From positions 3,906,001 to 3,970,000 of the forward strand of contig NZ_AP024655.1 in NCBI RefSeq assembly GCF_019977355.1: a stretch of DNA of 64,000 nt, written 5' to 3'. The position numbers and the translations under genes are program-made. The notes under the pieces are model-generated. The model was not told the DNA's origin. It searched no databases and saw nothing but the letters and a program-made list of their open reading frames with translations. The DNA is from Arthrobacter sp. NicSoilB8 (lineage in GTDB: Bacteria; Actinomycetota; Actinomycetes; Actinomycetales; Micrococcaceae). This document shows, piece after piece, positions 24,230 through 32,842 of the stretch (position 1 is its first letter; each line of letters opens with the position of its first letter).

Positions 24230-24975
24230 GGAAAACCCGACGCGCAGCCCCTCCTGCGGCGCGGGATCCGTTGGCGACGCACACTCCCTTCCTCGACGCG
24301 CAGCTCTTCCGGCGACGCGCGAATTACCTGACGTGCCGGTATTCGGGCGTCGGTGGGCAATTTGCGCATCGCGGGGCACGGAGCGCGTCGTGCCCGGCGG
24401 AAGCCGGGCTACGTCTGCGAGAGCCGTGGCCACCGCGACGCGCATTCCGTTCGGCGATGCGGGATCCGTTTGGCGACGCGCGGATTACCTGACGTGCGGG
24501 TATTCGGGCGTCGGTGGGCAATTTGCGCAGCGCCGAGCAGGGAGCGCGTCGTGCCCGGCGGAAACCAGAGCTACTTATTCGAGAGACGTGGCCACGGCGA
24601 CGCTCAGCCCCTCCGGCGACGCGGGGTCCGTCCGGCGACGCGGGGTCCGTCCGGCGACGCGGGATCCGTTCGGCGACGCGCGAATTACCTGACGTGCGGG
24701 TATTCGGGCGTCGGTGGGTAATTTGCGCAGCGCCGGGCACGGAGCGCGTCGTGCCCGGCGGAATCCGGGGCTACGTCTGCGAGAGCCGTGGCCACCGCGA
24801 CGCGGGATCGGTTCGGCGACACGGGATCCGTCCGGCGACGCGGGATCCGCTCGGCGACGCGCGAATTACCTGAGGCGCGGGTATTCGGGCGTCGGTGGGT
24901 AATTTGCGCGGCGCCGGGTGGGGAGCGCGTCGTGCCCGATGGAAACCGGGGCTACGTCTTCGAGGGCCGTGGCCA
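24230..24975. repeat. Irregular tandem array carrying copies of the menD 3' end and its stem-loop
   Basis: Four units whose common marker (AATTACCTGA... / GGATTACCTGA...) begins at 24322, 24483, 24683 and 24863, spacing 161, 200 and 180 bases. Each holds a stem-loop (GCGCGAATTACC...GGTAATTTGCGC, tip GGGTATTCGGG), a CGTCGTGCCC segment and a segment matching the last codons and stop of menD (GCTACGTCTGCGAGAGCCGTGG and variants). Units are joined by CCGGCGACGCGGGATCCGT-type 19-base repeats, e.g. three in a row at about 24614-24670. The array runs into the true menD end at 24952. No gene is supported inside. Confidence 0.8.
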
Positions 24976-26706
24976 GTACGTCTGCGGGAGGCCTTGCACG
25001 GCCGTGGCCACCGCGGCCCGGATGGCGCGGTGCAGTTCCCCGAGCCGGTGCCGGTCCGTGCTGACTTCGATGATGCTGCGGCCCTCCAAGGGGCGGGCCA
25101 GCGCCTCGGCGAGTTCCGCCGTCGTGCCCACCCGGTGGTGCGCCACGCCGTAGGCCGCGGCCAGCGCGGCGAGGTCCACCCGCTGCGGGGTGGCGAAGAG
25201 GCGTTCGACGGCGTTGCCGTAGCGTCCCGCCGTGGCCACCGCGCCGTGCTCCAGGAGCCCGAAGATGGCACCGCCGGCGTCGTTGAGCACCACGATCCGC
25301 AGCTCGGGCTCGGCCTCCCCGGCGCCGAGCAGGAGGCCGCCGGCGTCGTGCAGGAACGTGACGTCGCCCATCAGGACCGTGGTTTCCTGCCGTCCGCCGA
25401 GCGCGATGCCCGTGGCGGTGGACGTGGTGCCGTCGATCCCGGCGAGGCCCCGGTTGGCGAACATGGTCGCGTGCGGTTCTGACGGCGGCGCCCCGGCGAG
25501 ATCGACGTCGCGGATCCCGTTCGAGGAGCCGAGCACCAGCTGTCCGCGGGCGTGCTTCCAGACCGCGGCGCCGACGGACGGGCCGGTTGCGGCAGGCGAC
25601 GCGGCGAGGACCAGGTCCACGGCGTGCTGCGCGGCGGCGCCGGCCAGCAACCAGGCATCGAGCCACGCGGCGGATCCGCGGCCGGCGAACTCCGCCAGGT
25701 CTGTCAGCGTCTCCAGCGGCAGTTCGGTGCGGCGGCCGGGTTCGTACCAGGCCACCGGGACGGGCTGGTACAGGGCGGAGGGGACGTCGGCCCGGGCCAG
25801 CAGCTCGCTCACGGGGCGGGACAGTGTGGCCCGGCCGAACAGGACCGCCCGCTCGATCGGCTGGGCCGAGTCCGCGCCGAAGTGCTCAATGAGCAGCCGG
25901 TAAGGTCCCACGGCGTTGGGCCCGAACCGGGCGTTCGACGACGGTTCGGCCAGCAGCGGCAGGCCGTGAGCGCGGGCGAATGCCTCGGCGACCGGCCCGG
26001 CGTCGTGCCCCGCCAGGACCACGGTGCGCCGCTCCGGCAGTGCCGCCGATGCGGCCGGGAAGTCCAGCGCGAGGGGGTTCCGCGCGGCCCGGTAAATGCC
26101 GCGTCCGGCGGCGGGCAGGCTGTCGCCCGCGGCCGGGACCAGCGGGTCGCGGAAGGCCAGGTTGAGCTGGACAGGCCCCGGAGGCGAGTCCTCGAAGGCT
26201 CCGGTGGCGGCGCTGAGGGCGGTTTCCACCGCGCGCCGCGGATCGCTGCCGGCCGGCACGTCGACGGCGAAGCGGACGTGCTCGCCGAACAGGTCCAGCT
26301 GCACGGTGGTCTGGTTGGCGCCGGTTCCGCGGAGTTCCTCCGGCCGGTCGGCGGAGAGGACCACGAGCGGCACCGCGGCGTGGTTGGCCTCCATCACGGC
26401 CGGCAAAAGGTTTCCGACGGCGGTCCCGGACGTGGTGAGGACGGCGGCCGGGGCACCGGTGGACAGGGCCAGGCCGAGGGCCGTGAAGCCCGCCGAGCGC
26501 TCGTCGATCCGGACCAGCAGCTCCACCCGGCCGGCCGCTTCGGCCTCGGCCAGGGCGTAGGCCATGGGCGCGGAGCGCGACCCCGGGGACACCACCACGT
26601 GGCGCACCCCGGCGTCGAGCAACGTGTCGACGGCGATGCGCGCCGCCTCCACCGCCAACAGGCTGCCGCCAGTCGACGACCCGTTAGCGGAATCCGCCGG
26701 GCTCAC
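24952..26706 (-). CDS. menD: 2-succinyl-5-enolpyruvyl-6-hydroxy-3-cyclohexene-1-carboxylate synthase
   Basis: 584 residues, a thiamine-diphosphate enzyme that joins isochorismate and 2-oxoglutarate in menaquinone synthesis. Visible: VVSPGSRSAPMAYAL and the TPP-activating glutamate region RIDERSAGFTALG near the start, TTSGTAVGNLLPAV, and the C-terminal TPP/Mg site MGDVTFLHDAGGLLLG. The GTG at 26704-26706 overlaps the argS stop; the longer in-frame extension into argS has no family features. The last residues (about QTYWPRPSKT) and stop are the segment repeated in the array downstream. Confidence 0.94.
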   Translation of the reverse strand: MSPADSANGSSTGGSLLAVEAARIAVDTLLDAGVRHVVVSPGSRSAPMAYALAEAEAAGRVELLVRIDERSAGFTALGLALSTGAPAAVLTTSGTAVGNLLPAVMEANHAAVPLVVLSADRPEELRGTGANQTTVQLDLFGEHVRFAVDVPAGSDPRRAVETALSAATGAFEDSPPGPVQLNLAFRDPLVPAAGDSLPAAGRGIYRAARNPLALDFPAASAALPERRTVVLAGHDAGPVAEAFARAHGLPLLAEPSSNARFGPNAVGPYRLLIEHFGADSAQPIERAVLFGRATLSRPVSELLARADVPSALYQPVPVAWYEPGRRTELPLETLTDLAEFAGRGSAAWLDAWLLAGAAAQHAVDLVLAASPAATGPSVGAAVWKHARGQLVLGSSNGIRDVDLAGAPPSEPHATMFANRGLAGIDGTTSTATGIALGGRQETTVLMGDVTFLHDAGGLLLGAGEAEPELRIVVLNDAGGAIFGLLEHGAVATAGRYGNAVERLFATPQRVDLAALAAAYGVAHHRVGTTAELAEALARPLEGRSIIEVSTDRHRLGELHRAIRAAVATAVQGLPQTYWPRPSKT

Positions 26707-28559
26707 ATGTTCTCCGGCGTCTCGATGCCCAGGAGCTCCAGGCCGCCGGACAGTCGGCGCAGGACCAGCGCGCACAGGGCCAGCCGCGAATCCCGGACGG
26801 ATTCCTCGGCCTTGAGCACCGGGCACTGGTCGTAGAAGGTCGTGAACAGCTGGGCGAGCTCGAAGAGGTAGCCGCAGAGCCGGTGCGGTTCGAGCGAATC
26901 CCGCACCTTGTTCAGTGTGGTGTCGAACTCCAGCAGGTGCAGGGCCAGCGCGCGTTCCGCCGGTTCGACGACGGCAATCGCCGTCGCGGGCCCGGCAGCC
27001 GTCGGGGTTCCGGCAGTTCCGGCGGCCGTTGTACCGGCGGAGGCGGCCGAACCGCCATCCGGCGAACCGCCGTCGAGCGAACCGCCGTCGGTGAACAGTT
27101 CCAGCACTCCGGCCTTGCGCAGGATGGAGCGGATCCTGGCGGCGGCGTACTGCACGTAGGGCCCTGTGTTGCCGCTGAGGGCGAGCATGCGGTCGAAGTC
27201 GAAGACGTACTCGGTGTCGTGGCCGGTGGAGAGGTCAGCGTACTTGACGGCGCCGATGCCCACCTGGCGGGCGGTCACGGCGCGTTCCTCGTCGCTGAGC
27301 TCGGGCCGGCTCGCGTCGATGACGGCGCGGGCGCGGTCCACGGCCTCCTCGAGCAGGGCCATGAGCTTCACCGGGGCGCCCGACCGGGATTTGAGGATCT
27401 TCCCGTCCTCACCGAGCACGTTGCCGATCTGCACGTGCACGGCCTCCACCGTGTCAGGAAGCCAGCCGGCGTCCCGGGCGGTGGCCATGACCATCCGCAG
27501 GTGGACGTTCTGCGGGGCGCCCACAACGTAGAGGACCCGGTTGGCCTCGAGCTCGCGGACCCGGTAGCGGATGGTGGCGAGGTCCGTGGTGCCGTAGCCG
27601 TAGCCGCCGTCGGACTTGCGGATGATCAGCGGCAGCGGCTGCCCGTCGCGGCCCGAAAAGCCCTCGGGGAAGGTGCACAGGGCGCCGTCGCTGATCCGGG
27701 CGAGGCCGCGTTCTTCCAGTTCCTGGCACAGCTGTGCCAGATGCGCGTCGTAGGAGCTTTCGCCAGCGATGTGGTCGTCGGTGAGGCTGATGCCCAGCAT
27801 GGAGTAGATGGCATTGAAGTAGCGCTTGGACTGGGCAACCAGCCGCTGCCAGACGGCGAACGTCTCCTCGTCGCCGCCCTGCAGGGCCACGACGCGGAGC
27901 CGGGCCCGGGTGGCGAAGCCGTCCGCGTCGGTGGCGGAGGAATCGAACTTGGCCCGGGCGGCCTGGTAGAAGGCGCTGGGGTCATCGACCAGCAGCGCGG
28001 CTTCCGGGGAGTCCTCGCCGATCTCCAGCCAGTGTTCGATCAGCATGCCGAAGGGAGTGCCCCAGTCGCCGATGTGGTTCTGCCGGATCACGGTGTCGCC
28101 GAGGGCCTCGAGCACCTTGACGAGGCTGTCCCCCACCACCGTGGTGCGCAGGTGGCCGACGTGCATTTCCTTGGCGACGTTCGGGGAGGAATAGTCGACG
28201 ACGACGCGCTGCGGCTTTGCGGCTGGCGTGACCGCCGTGGCCGGGGACGCCGCCTGGGCCGACTCCGCGTTGAGCAGTTCCTCGATCCACGTGCCGTCGA
28301 AGCTCAGGTTGATGAAGCCGGGCCCGGAGATTTCCACGCCGGTGCAGATGCCGTCCAGGTCCAGGGCCTCGACGATCTTCGCGGCGGCCTCCCGCGGCGG
28401 CAGCCCGGCCTTCTTGGCCAGGGCCATGGCGGCGTTGATCTGGATGTCGGCGAACTGGGAGGGCCTGACCACCGGGTCCGCCTGCCGGAACTCTTCGCCG
28501 AACGCGGTGGCAATTGCAGCCTGGACTTTGGGGACAACCAATTCGGCCGGATTATTCAC
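26703..28559 (-). CDS. argS: Arginyl-tRNA synthetase
   Basis: 618 residues, class I synthetase. The HIGH-type motif is HVGH in KEMHVGHLRTTVVGDSL; the KMSKS loop is degenerate (ILKSRSGAP), as is usual for ArgRS. The N-terminal tRNA-binding Add1 domain and the C-terminal anticodon domain ending in LELLGIETPENM are present. Near residues 478-515 there is a low-complexity Gly/Ser/Ala/Thr insertion, built on a repeated DGGS unit, which makes the protein longer than most relatives. menD starts within the stop codon, so the two genes are coupled. Confidence 0.96.
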   Translation of the reverse strand: MNNPAELVVPKVQAAIATAFGEEFRQADPVVRPSQFADIQINAAMALAKKAGLPPREAAAKIVEALDLDGICTGVEISGPGFINLSFDGTWIEELLNAESAQAASPATAVTPAAKPQRVVVDYSSPNVAKEMHVGHLRTTVVGDSLVKVLEALGDTVIRQNHIGDWGTPFGMLIEHWLEIGEDSPEAALLVDDPSAFYQAARAKFDSSATDADGFATRARLRVVALQGGDEETFAVWQRLVAQSKRYFNAIYSMLGISLTDDHIAGESSYDAHLAQLCQELEERGLARISDGALCTFPEGFSGRDGQPLPLIIRKSDGGYGYGTTDLATIRYRVRELEANRVLYVVGAPQNVHLRMVMATARDAGWLPDTVEAVHVQIGNVLGEDGKILKSRSGAPVKLMALLEEAVDRARAVIDASRPELSDEERAVTARQVGIGAVKYADLSTGHDTEYVFDFDRMLALSGNTGPYVQYAAARIRSILRKAGVLELFTDGGSLDGGSPDGGSAASAGTTAAGTAGTPTAAGPATAIAVVEPAERALALHLLEFDTTLNKVRDSLEPHRLCGYLFELAQLFTTFYDQCPVLKAEESVRDSRLALCALVLRRLSGGLELLGIETPENM

Positions 28560-28621
28560 AGTCCCAAATTATCAGTTCGGGCCCTGCCCCGATGCCCGCC
28601 CGCCGCCCGGAGCAACGCCTT

Positions 28622-28696
28622 CCAAAGCAACGCGGGGTCAGATCGCGCCCATGTCGGGGCCCAACATGGGCGCGAAGTGACCCCGCGTTGCTTTGG
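28622..28696. terminator. Palindromic terminator, second copy of the AAGCAACGCGGGGTCA element
   Basis: CCAAAGCAACGCGGGGTCA (28622-28640) pairs with its exact complement at 28678-28696, and ATCGCGCCCATGT pairs imperfectly with ACATGGGCGCGA inside. It lies just behind the stop of phoX. Its outer arm is the same as that of the palindrome interrupted by IS30 at 2205-3544, while the inner arms differ. Confidence 0.8.
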
Positions 28697-28725
28697 CGGA
28701 GGCGGGAGGGGCTAGGCGGGAGGGG

Positions 28726-30810
28726 CTAGGCGTCGGTGCGGAACACCTGGACCACGGACGGGCGCGGGGCGCGCGCCTGGCCGGGCTTCGGCGTCGCTCC
28801 GGCGGCGACGTAGTCCGGGAAGTAGGAGTGCTGCTCGGCGAACGTGCCTTCCTCCCCCGGGTGCTGCACGGCCACGAAGACGGTCCGTTCGTCGTCGTGG
28901 ATGACCGGGCCGCAGGTCTCGGCGTCGCGCGGGACGGCGAGGAACTGCTCCACCCTGCCGCGCTCGGCGCCGTCCAGGGTCACCTTGAAGAGCCCGTCGG
29001 CGTAGCCGATGCTCGAGGGCGCGCCGTCGGTGGAGATCCACAGGTTGCCCACCGAGTCGAACGCCACGTTGTCCGGGCAGGAGATGGGCGAGACCTGGCT
29101 GGCCGGGAACCCGGCGAAGTAGGCGGCGGAGTTCTTGGCCGGATCACCGCAGACCATCAGGAGGTTCCAGCCGAACGTGGTGGACGTCTGATCCCCGGTC
29201 TCGGTGATTTCGACGATGTGGCCGTCGCGGTTGAGGGTGCGGGGGTTGACCTCGGTGGCCCCTTCCTTGCCGGGCTTGCCGCGGTCCGCGTTGTTGGTGC
29301 AGACAACATAGACCTTGCCGGTGTGCAGGCTGGGCTGGACGTCCTCGCAGCGGTCCATCTTGGTGGGGCCCACCTTGTCGGCGGCCAGGCGGGTGTGGAC
29401 CAGCACCTCTTCCACGGACATCCCGGGCACCTTGGACGCGCCGCCCACCACGAGCGGCAGCCATTCGCCGGAACCATCGAAGGCACCGTCGGCCGGGACA
29501 GCGCCCGAGCCGTCGAACCCGGCCGCCGGGGAGTTGCCGGTGAACCTGGCGACGTAGAGGTCGCCCTCGGAGAGCAGCCCCAGGTTGTGCTTGCGGTCGC
29601 CCTCCACGTATTTGCCGGCCGAGACGAACTTGTACAGGTAGTCGAAGCGCTCGTCGTCGCCCATGTAGGCCACCACGTGGCCGGACTTCGCGACGATCAC
29701 GTTGGCGCCCTCGTGCTTGAAGCGGCCCATCGCGGAGTGCTTGCGGGGCGTGGAGGTGGGATCGAACGGGTCGACCTCCACGATCCAGCCGAAGCGGTTG
29801 GCCTCGTTCTCGTAGCCGGGGTTGCGGGTGTCGAAGCGCGGGTCGTCCAGTTCCCACTGCCGCGCGGTGGGCTTGCTTGTCAGGCCGTAGCGTTTGTCAG
29901 CGTCGGAGGTCCCGGGCGCGGCGAAGTAGCCGTTGAAATTCTCCTCGCCGGAGAGGATGGTGCCCCACGGGGTGGTGCCGCCGGAGCAGTTGCCCAGGGT
30001 GCCCTTGACGGCCCGGCCGGAGGGATCGGCGGCGGTCTTCAGGAGGGCGGACCCGGCGGCGGGGCCGTCGAGCTCGTAGGTGGTGTCGGTCAGGAAGCGG
30101 CGGTTCAGCCCGGCGCCCCGGACGTAGCTCCAGGGCTTGTTCTTGTTCGCCCGCTCCAGCTCGACCACGCTGAGCCCGTGGGCGGCCCGGCCGATCGCGC
30201 GGGTCTCGGCGGCGTCGAACCCGGCCGGCAGCATGATGCTCTCGTTGGTGTATTCGTGGTTGGTGAAGAGCACGGCGCGGCGGTCCTTGGACCCCTCGAT
30301 CGGCAAGATGTCCGTGTAGTCGTTGTTGTAGCCGAACTGGCGGGCCTGGGCCGTGGCGCTCTGCCGGTCGACGTCGAACGCCGGGGAGTCGTTGAAGAGC
30401 GGGTCGCCCCAGCGGATGACCGGCTGCCAGGTGAACCCGGCGGGGACCGTCAGGGCGTCGACGGCGGCGCCCACTGGAGCGATGGCGCTGAACTTCAGCT
30501 TCGAGGCCCCGAAGCCGTCCTTCGCGGCGGCGGCGAGGCCCGGGCCGCCGTCGGCCACTGCCGTGCCGGCAGAGGTCACCGCGTTGCCAAGAACGACGGC
30601 GAGCGCGCCGGCGGCGCCGAAGCCCAGGGCGGCGCGGCGGGACATCGTGGCGGAGGCGATGTCACGGAAGTAGCTGTTGGTGCTGGTGTTGCAGACCTCG
30701 CCCGAGCAGGCGTTGTCGCACTTCAGCGCGCAGGTGACGGGGCTTCTCTTGCCTTTGGTGTGGCCGAGCATGGGGAGCAGGGAAAATTTGCGTCCGGAAG
30801 AAACAGACAT
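28726..30810 (-). CDS. phoX: PhoX-family alkaline phosphatase
   Basis: 694 residues from ATG 30808-30810, chosen because GGAAGG lies seven bases upstream; two longer in-frame starts exist. The conserved N-terminal segment with cysteines (KRSPVTCALKCDNACSG) precedes an internal twin-arginine signal SRRAALGFGAAGALAVVLG (about 55-75), so the enzyme is exported folded. PhoX/DUF839 motifs include LFTNHEYTNE, GNCSGGTTPWGTILSGEEN and CPDNVAFDSVGNLWISTDG. Family members are calcium/iron phosphomonoesterases that release phosphate outside the cell. No PhoB-type site was identified with confidence. Confidence 0.92.
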   Translation of the reverse strand: MSVSSGRKFSLLPMLGHTKGKRSPVTCALKCDNACSGEVCNTSTNSYFRDIASATMSRRAALGFGAAGALAVVLGNAVTSAGTAVADGGPGLAAAAKDGFGASKLKFSAIAPVGAAVDALTVPAGFTWQPVIRWGDPLFNDSPAFDVDRQSATAQARQFGYNNDYTDILPIEGSKDRRAVLFTNHEYTNESIMLPAGFDAAETRAIGRAAHGLSVVELERANKNKPWSYVRGAGLNRRFLTDTTYELDGPAAGSALLKTAADPSGRAVKGTLGNCSGGTTPWGTILSGEENFNGYFAAPGTSDADKRYGLTSKPTARQWELDDPRFDTRNPGYENEANRFGWIVEVDPFDPTSTPRKHSAMGRFKHEGANVIVAKSGHVVAYMGDDERFDYLYKFVSAGKYVEGDRKHNLGLLSEGDLYVARFTGNSPAAGFDGSGAVPADGAFDGSGEWLPLVVGGASKVPGMSVEEVLVHTRLAADKVGPTKMDRCEDVQPSLHTGKVYVVCTNNADRGKPGKEGATEVNPRTLNRDGHIVEITETGDQTSTTFGWNLLMVCGDPAKNSAAYFAGFPASQVSPISCPDNVAFDSVGNLWISTDGAPSSIGYADGLFKVTLDGAERGRVEQFLAVPRDAETCGPVIHDDERTVFVAVQHPGEEGTFAEQHSYFPDYVAAGATPKPGQARAPRPSVVQVFRTDA

Positions 30811-30987
30811 GGAGAGACCTTCCATGGGGTGGAATGCGGGCCTGCCCACCGTTCCACCCTCCGGCTACGCGGAGCCGACTCTCACATGAAGTTCCGGTGA
30901 ACTCCCGCGGCCGAACTCCCGCAACCAGACTCCCCGCCGTAACCCCCCGGCCGTAATCCCCCGGCCGGACTCCCCGGGCAGCCGAGC
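30811..30987. other. Intergenic region with degenerate CCCCGGCCG repeats
   Basis: Between the marR stop and phoX start. The part 30899-30985 is a run of imperfect units like CCCCGGCCGTAATCC and AACTCCCGC. The phoX leader lies at the low-coordinate side. No gene. Confidence 0.5.
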
Positions 30988-31515
30988 CTAGCTCTCCGCC
31001 TCGTCCGGGTCGCTGGCGGCAGCCATCAGCCGCTGGCCGATGCCTTCCAGGAATTCGGCGATCTGGGCAATGCTGTCCTCGGAGGACTTCTGGAGGAGGG
31101 CCGCGGCGGCTGCGGCGAAGTGGTCGTTGGCCCACTGCATCGCGTCGGTCCCCTCCGGGCTCAGGTGCAGGAGCACGCTGCGCCGGTCCGTGGGGTTGGG
31201 CTTGCGCACCATGAAGCCCTTGGATTCCAGCCGGTCCACCATGGCGGTGACCGAGCCGGTGGTGATGTTCAGTGCCTTGCCGAGGTCCTTGGGCGTGAGG
31301 CCGTCCACCTCGCCCACGAAGGCCATCGCGTTGATGTCGATCGTCCCGATCCCCAGCTTCTCGGCCAGCCGGATGCGGAGAGCATAGGTGCCCGTGTCCA
31401 CCCGGCGCAGGCCCTGCACGATCCGGAGCAGCCCGTCCTTCTGGGCCACCGTCTGGCCCTCCGCAGGCCGTGCCGTGGCCGGCGCGTCAACTTGCCGGGG
31501 TACCGAGGTGGTCAT
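30988..31515 (-). CDS. MarR-family transcriptional regulator
   Basis: 175 residues with the winged helix of MarR proteins at about 60-130: LTPKDLGKALNITTGSVTAMVDRLESKGF, then the wing KPNPTDRRSVLLHLSPEG with the family's conserved DRR. The ATG at 31513-31515 has GGAAG seven bases upstream; GTG one codon earlier is possible. It stands between menC and phoX on the same strand, 78 bases after menC. Its ligand and targets are not indicated by the sequence. Confidence 0.9.
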   Translation of the reverse strand: MTTSVPRQVDAPATARPAEGQTVAQKDGLLRIVQGLRRVDTGTYALRIRLAEKLGIGTIDINAMAFVGEVDGLTPKDLGKALNITTGSVTAMVDRLESKGFMVRKPNPTDRRSVLLHLSPEGTDAMQWANDHFAAAAAALLQKSSEDSIAQIAEFLEGIGQRLMAAASDPDEAES

Positions 31516-31593
31516 CACGAATCTTCCGCTCCAAAGCTATGTTCGGCGGCTACTTCGCCGCGTCCGCATTCACTTTACTCTCATCCATGTCCG

Positions 31594-32670
31594 TCACCGG
31601 CTGGCCGACAGCACCGCGTGGACCCGGCGCAGGCGGTCCAGCCACCAGTCGCGGCGCTCCGGGGCGGCCGCGTATTCGGCCAGCAGCCCCGGATCGGCGG
31701 CGACCTCGCGGACCCGGATGGTGCCGTCGTCGGGCACCAGCGGGTCCCGGGTGACGTCGGCGGCGAGCAGGGACACGGTCCCCAGCCCGCAGGCATACGG
31801 CAGTTCGGGCAGGGCGGCGGCGAGCGCCAGTCCTGCCCGGATTCCCACGGAGGTGTCCAGGGCCGAGCTGACGACGGCGGGAAGCCCGGCTTGCGCCACG
31901 ATGTCCAGGGCCCGCCGCACTCCCCCGAGCGGTGCCACCTTCACGACGATCAGGTCCGCCGCGCCGGCGCGGGCCACCTTGAGGGGATCGTCCTCCTTGC
32001 GCACGCTTTCGTCCGCGGCGATCAGCACCGGAACCCCGGCGGCCCGCAGCCGGCGGCGGACCTCGGCGAGCCCGGCAATGTCCGGCACGGGCTGTTCGGC
32101 GTATTCCAGCCCGACGGCGGCGAGCCGGGTCAGTGCCCCGACGGCGGCCGGGACGTCCCAGCCGCCGTTCGCGTCCACCCGGATTGCGGCGTCCGGGAGT
32201 GCCTCGCGGACCGCGGCCACCCGGGCGGCGTCGTCGTCGAGGCTCTGTCCGGGCTCGGCCACCTTGATTTTGACGGCGTCCACCCGGCCGAAGCGGGCCA
32301 GGATCTCCGGGACCCGGTCCGCGGCGACGGCGGGGACCGTGGCGTTGACCGGGATGCTGGTCCGCAGCGGCTCGGGAAAGCCCTGCCAGCCGGCCTCGAT
32401 CGCGGCGGCGAGCCAGCGGGATGCTTCCTGGTCGCCGTACTCCGGGAAGGGGCAGAACTCGCCCCAGCCCAGCGGGCCGTCCAGCAGCAGGGCCTCGCGC
32501 TGGAGGATTCCGCGGAACTTCACCCGCATCGGCAGGCTCACCACGCGGGCGCCGGCGAGGAGTTCCTCCAGCGCGGGGAACCGGGGTTCCGCGCGGAGCT
32601 GGGGTTCCTCCGGACGAGACCCTGCCGGCTGCGGTGAAGACCCGGCCGGCGGCGGTGGAAGCGTGTTCAT
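31594..32670 (-). CDS. menC: o-Succinylbenzoate synthase
   Basis: 358 residues of the enolase superfamily. The catalytic lysine pair appears in VKIKVAEPGQ, and metal ligands in RVDANGGWD, LEYAEQPV and IAADESVRKEDD, with the second lysine in LIVVKVAPLGGV. It dehydrates the MenD/MenH product in menaquinone synthesis; N-acylamino acid racemase activity is a known relative, but the men genes nearby favour MenC. It follows a 53-residue membrane protein and the sortase on the same strand, seven bases after the former. Confidence 0.92.
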   Translation of the reverse strand: MNTLPPPPAGSSPQPAGSRPEEPQLRAEPRFPALEELLAGARVVSLPMRVKFRGILQREALLLDGPLGWGEFCPFPEYGDQEASRWLAAAIEAGWQGFPEPLRTSIPVNATVPAVAADRVPEILARFGRVDAVKIKVAEPGQSLDDDAARVAAVREALPDAAIRVDANGGWDVPAAVGALTRLAAVGLEYAEQPVPDIAGLAEVRRRLRAAGVPVLIAADESVRKEDDPLKVARAGAADLIVVKVAPLGGVRRALDIVAQAGLPAVVSSALDTSVGIRAGLALAAALPELPYACGLGTVSLLAADVTRDPLVPDDGTIRVREVAADPGLLAEYAAAPERRDWWLDRLRRVHAVLSASR

Positions 32671-32677
32671 GCCTCGC

Positions 32678-32839
32678 TCAGTTCTGCCCGACTGTGGCGT
32701 CGGTCAGGTGCGTCACGTCGGCCAGCCAGGGAAACAGAAACTGGTCCAAGACAACCAGGACCCCCGCGAGGATCGCCAGGGACAGGAGGATCTTCAGCCA
32801 CAGGGGCCCGGGCAGTTGCCGGAAAAGCCAAAGGTACAT
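32678..32839 (-). CDS. Small conserved-type membrane protein
   Basis: A 53-residue frame from ATG 32837-32839 to TGA 32678-32680. It starts MYLWLFRQLPGPLWLKI, continues with one hydrophobic helix (about 15-38, ILLSLAILAGVLVVLDQFLF) and a polar tail. Actinobacteria commonly have a small protein of this pattern (MYLWLWR.LPGP.W.K) near sortase, crgA and pabA genes. It lies three bases after the sortase stop and seven before menC, so it is co-transcribed with both. Function unknown. Confidence 0.75.
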   Translation of the reverse strand: MYLWLFRQLPGPLWLKILLSLAILAGVLVVLDQFLFPWLADVTHLTDATVGQN

Positions 32840-32842
32840 GGT

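Noticed and set aside
24102..24902. Repeated MGNLR-type peptides on the plus strand of the array
   Set aside because: They only reflect the DNA repeat; unit lengths are not all multiples of three and no ribosome sites precede them.
24230..24975. CRISPR array
   Set aside because: Units are 161-200 bases, irregular and without 25-40-base repeats alternating with unique spacers; no cas genes in the window.
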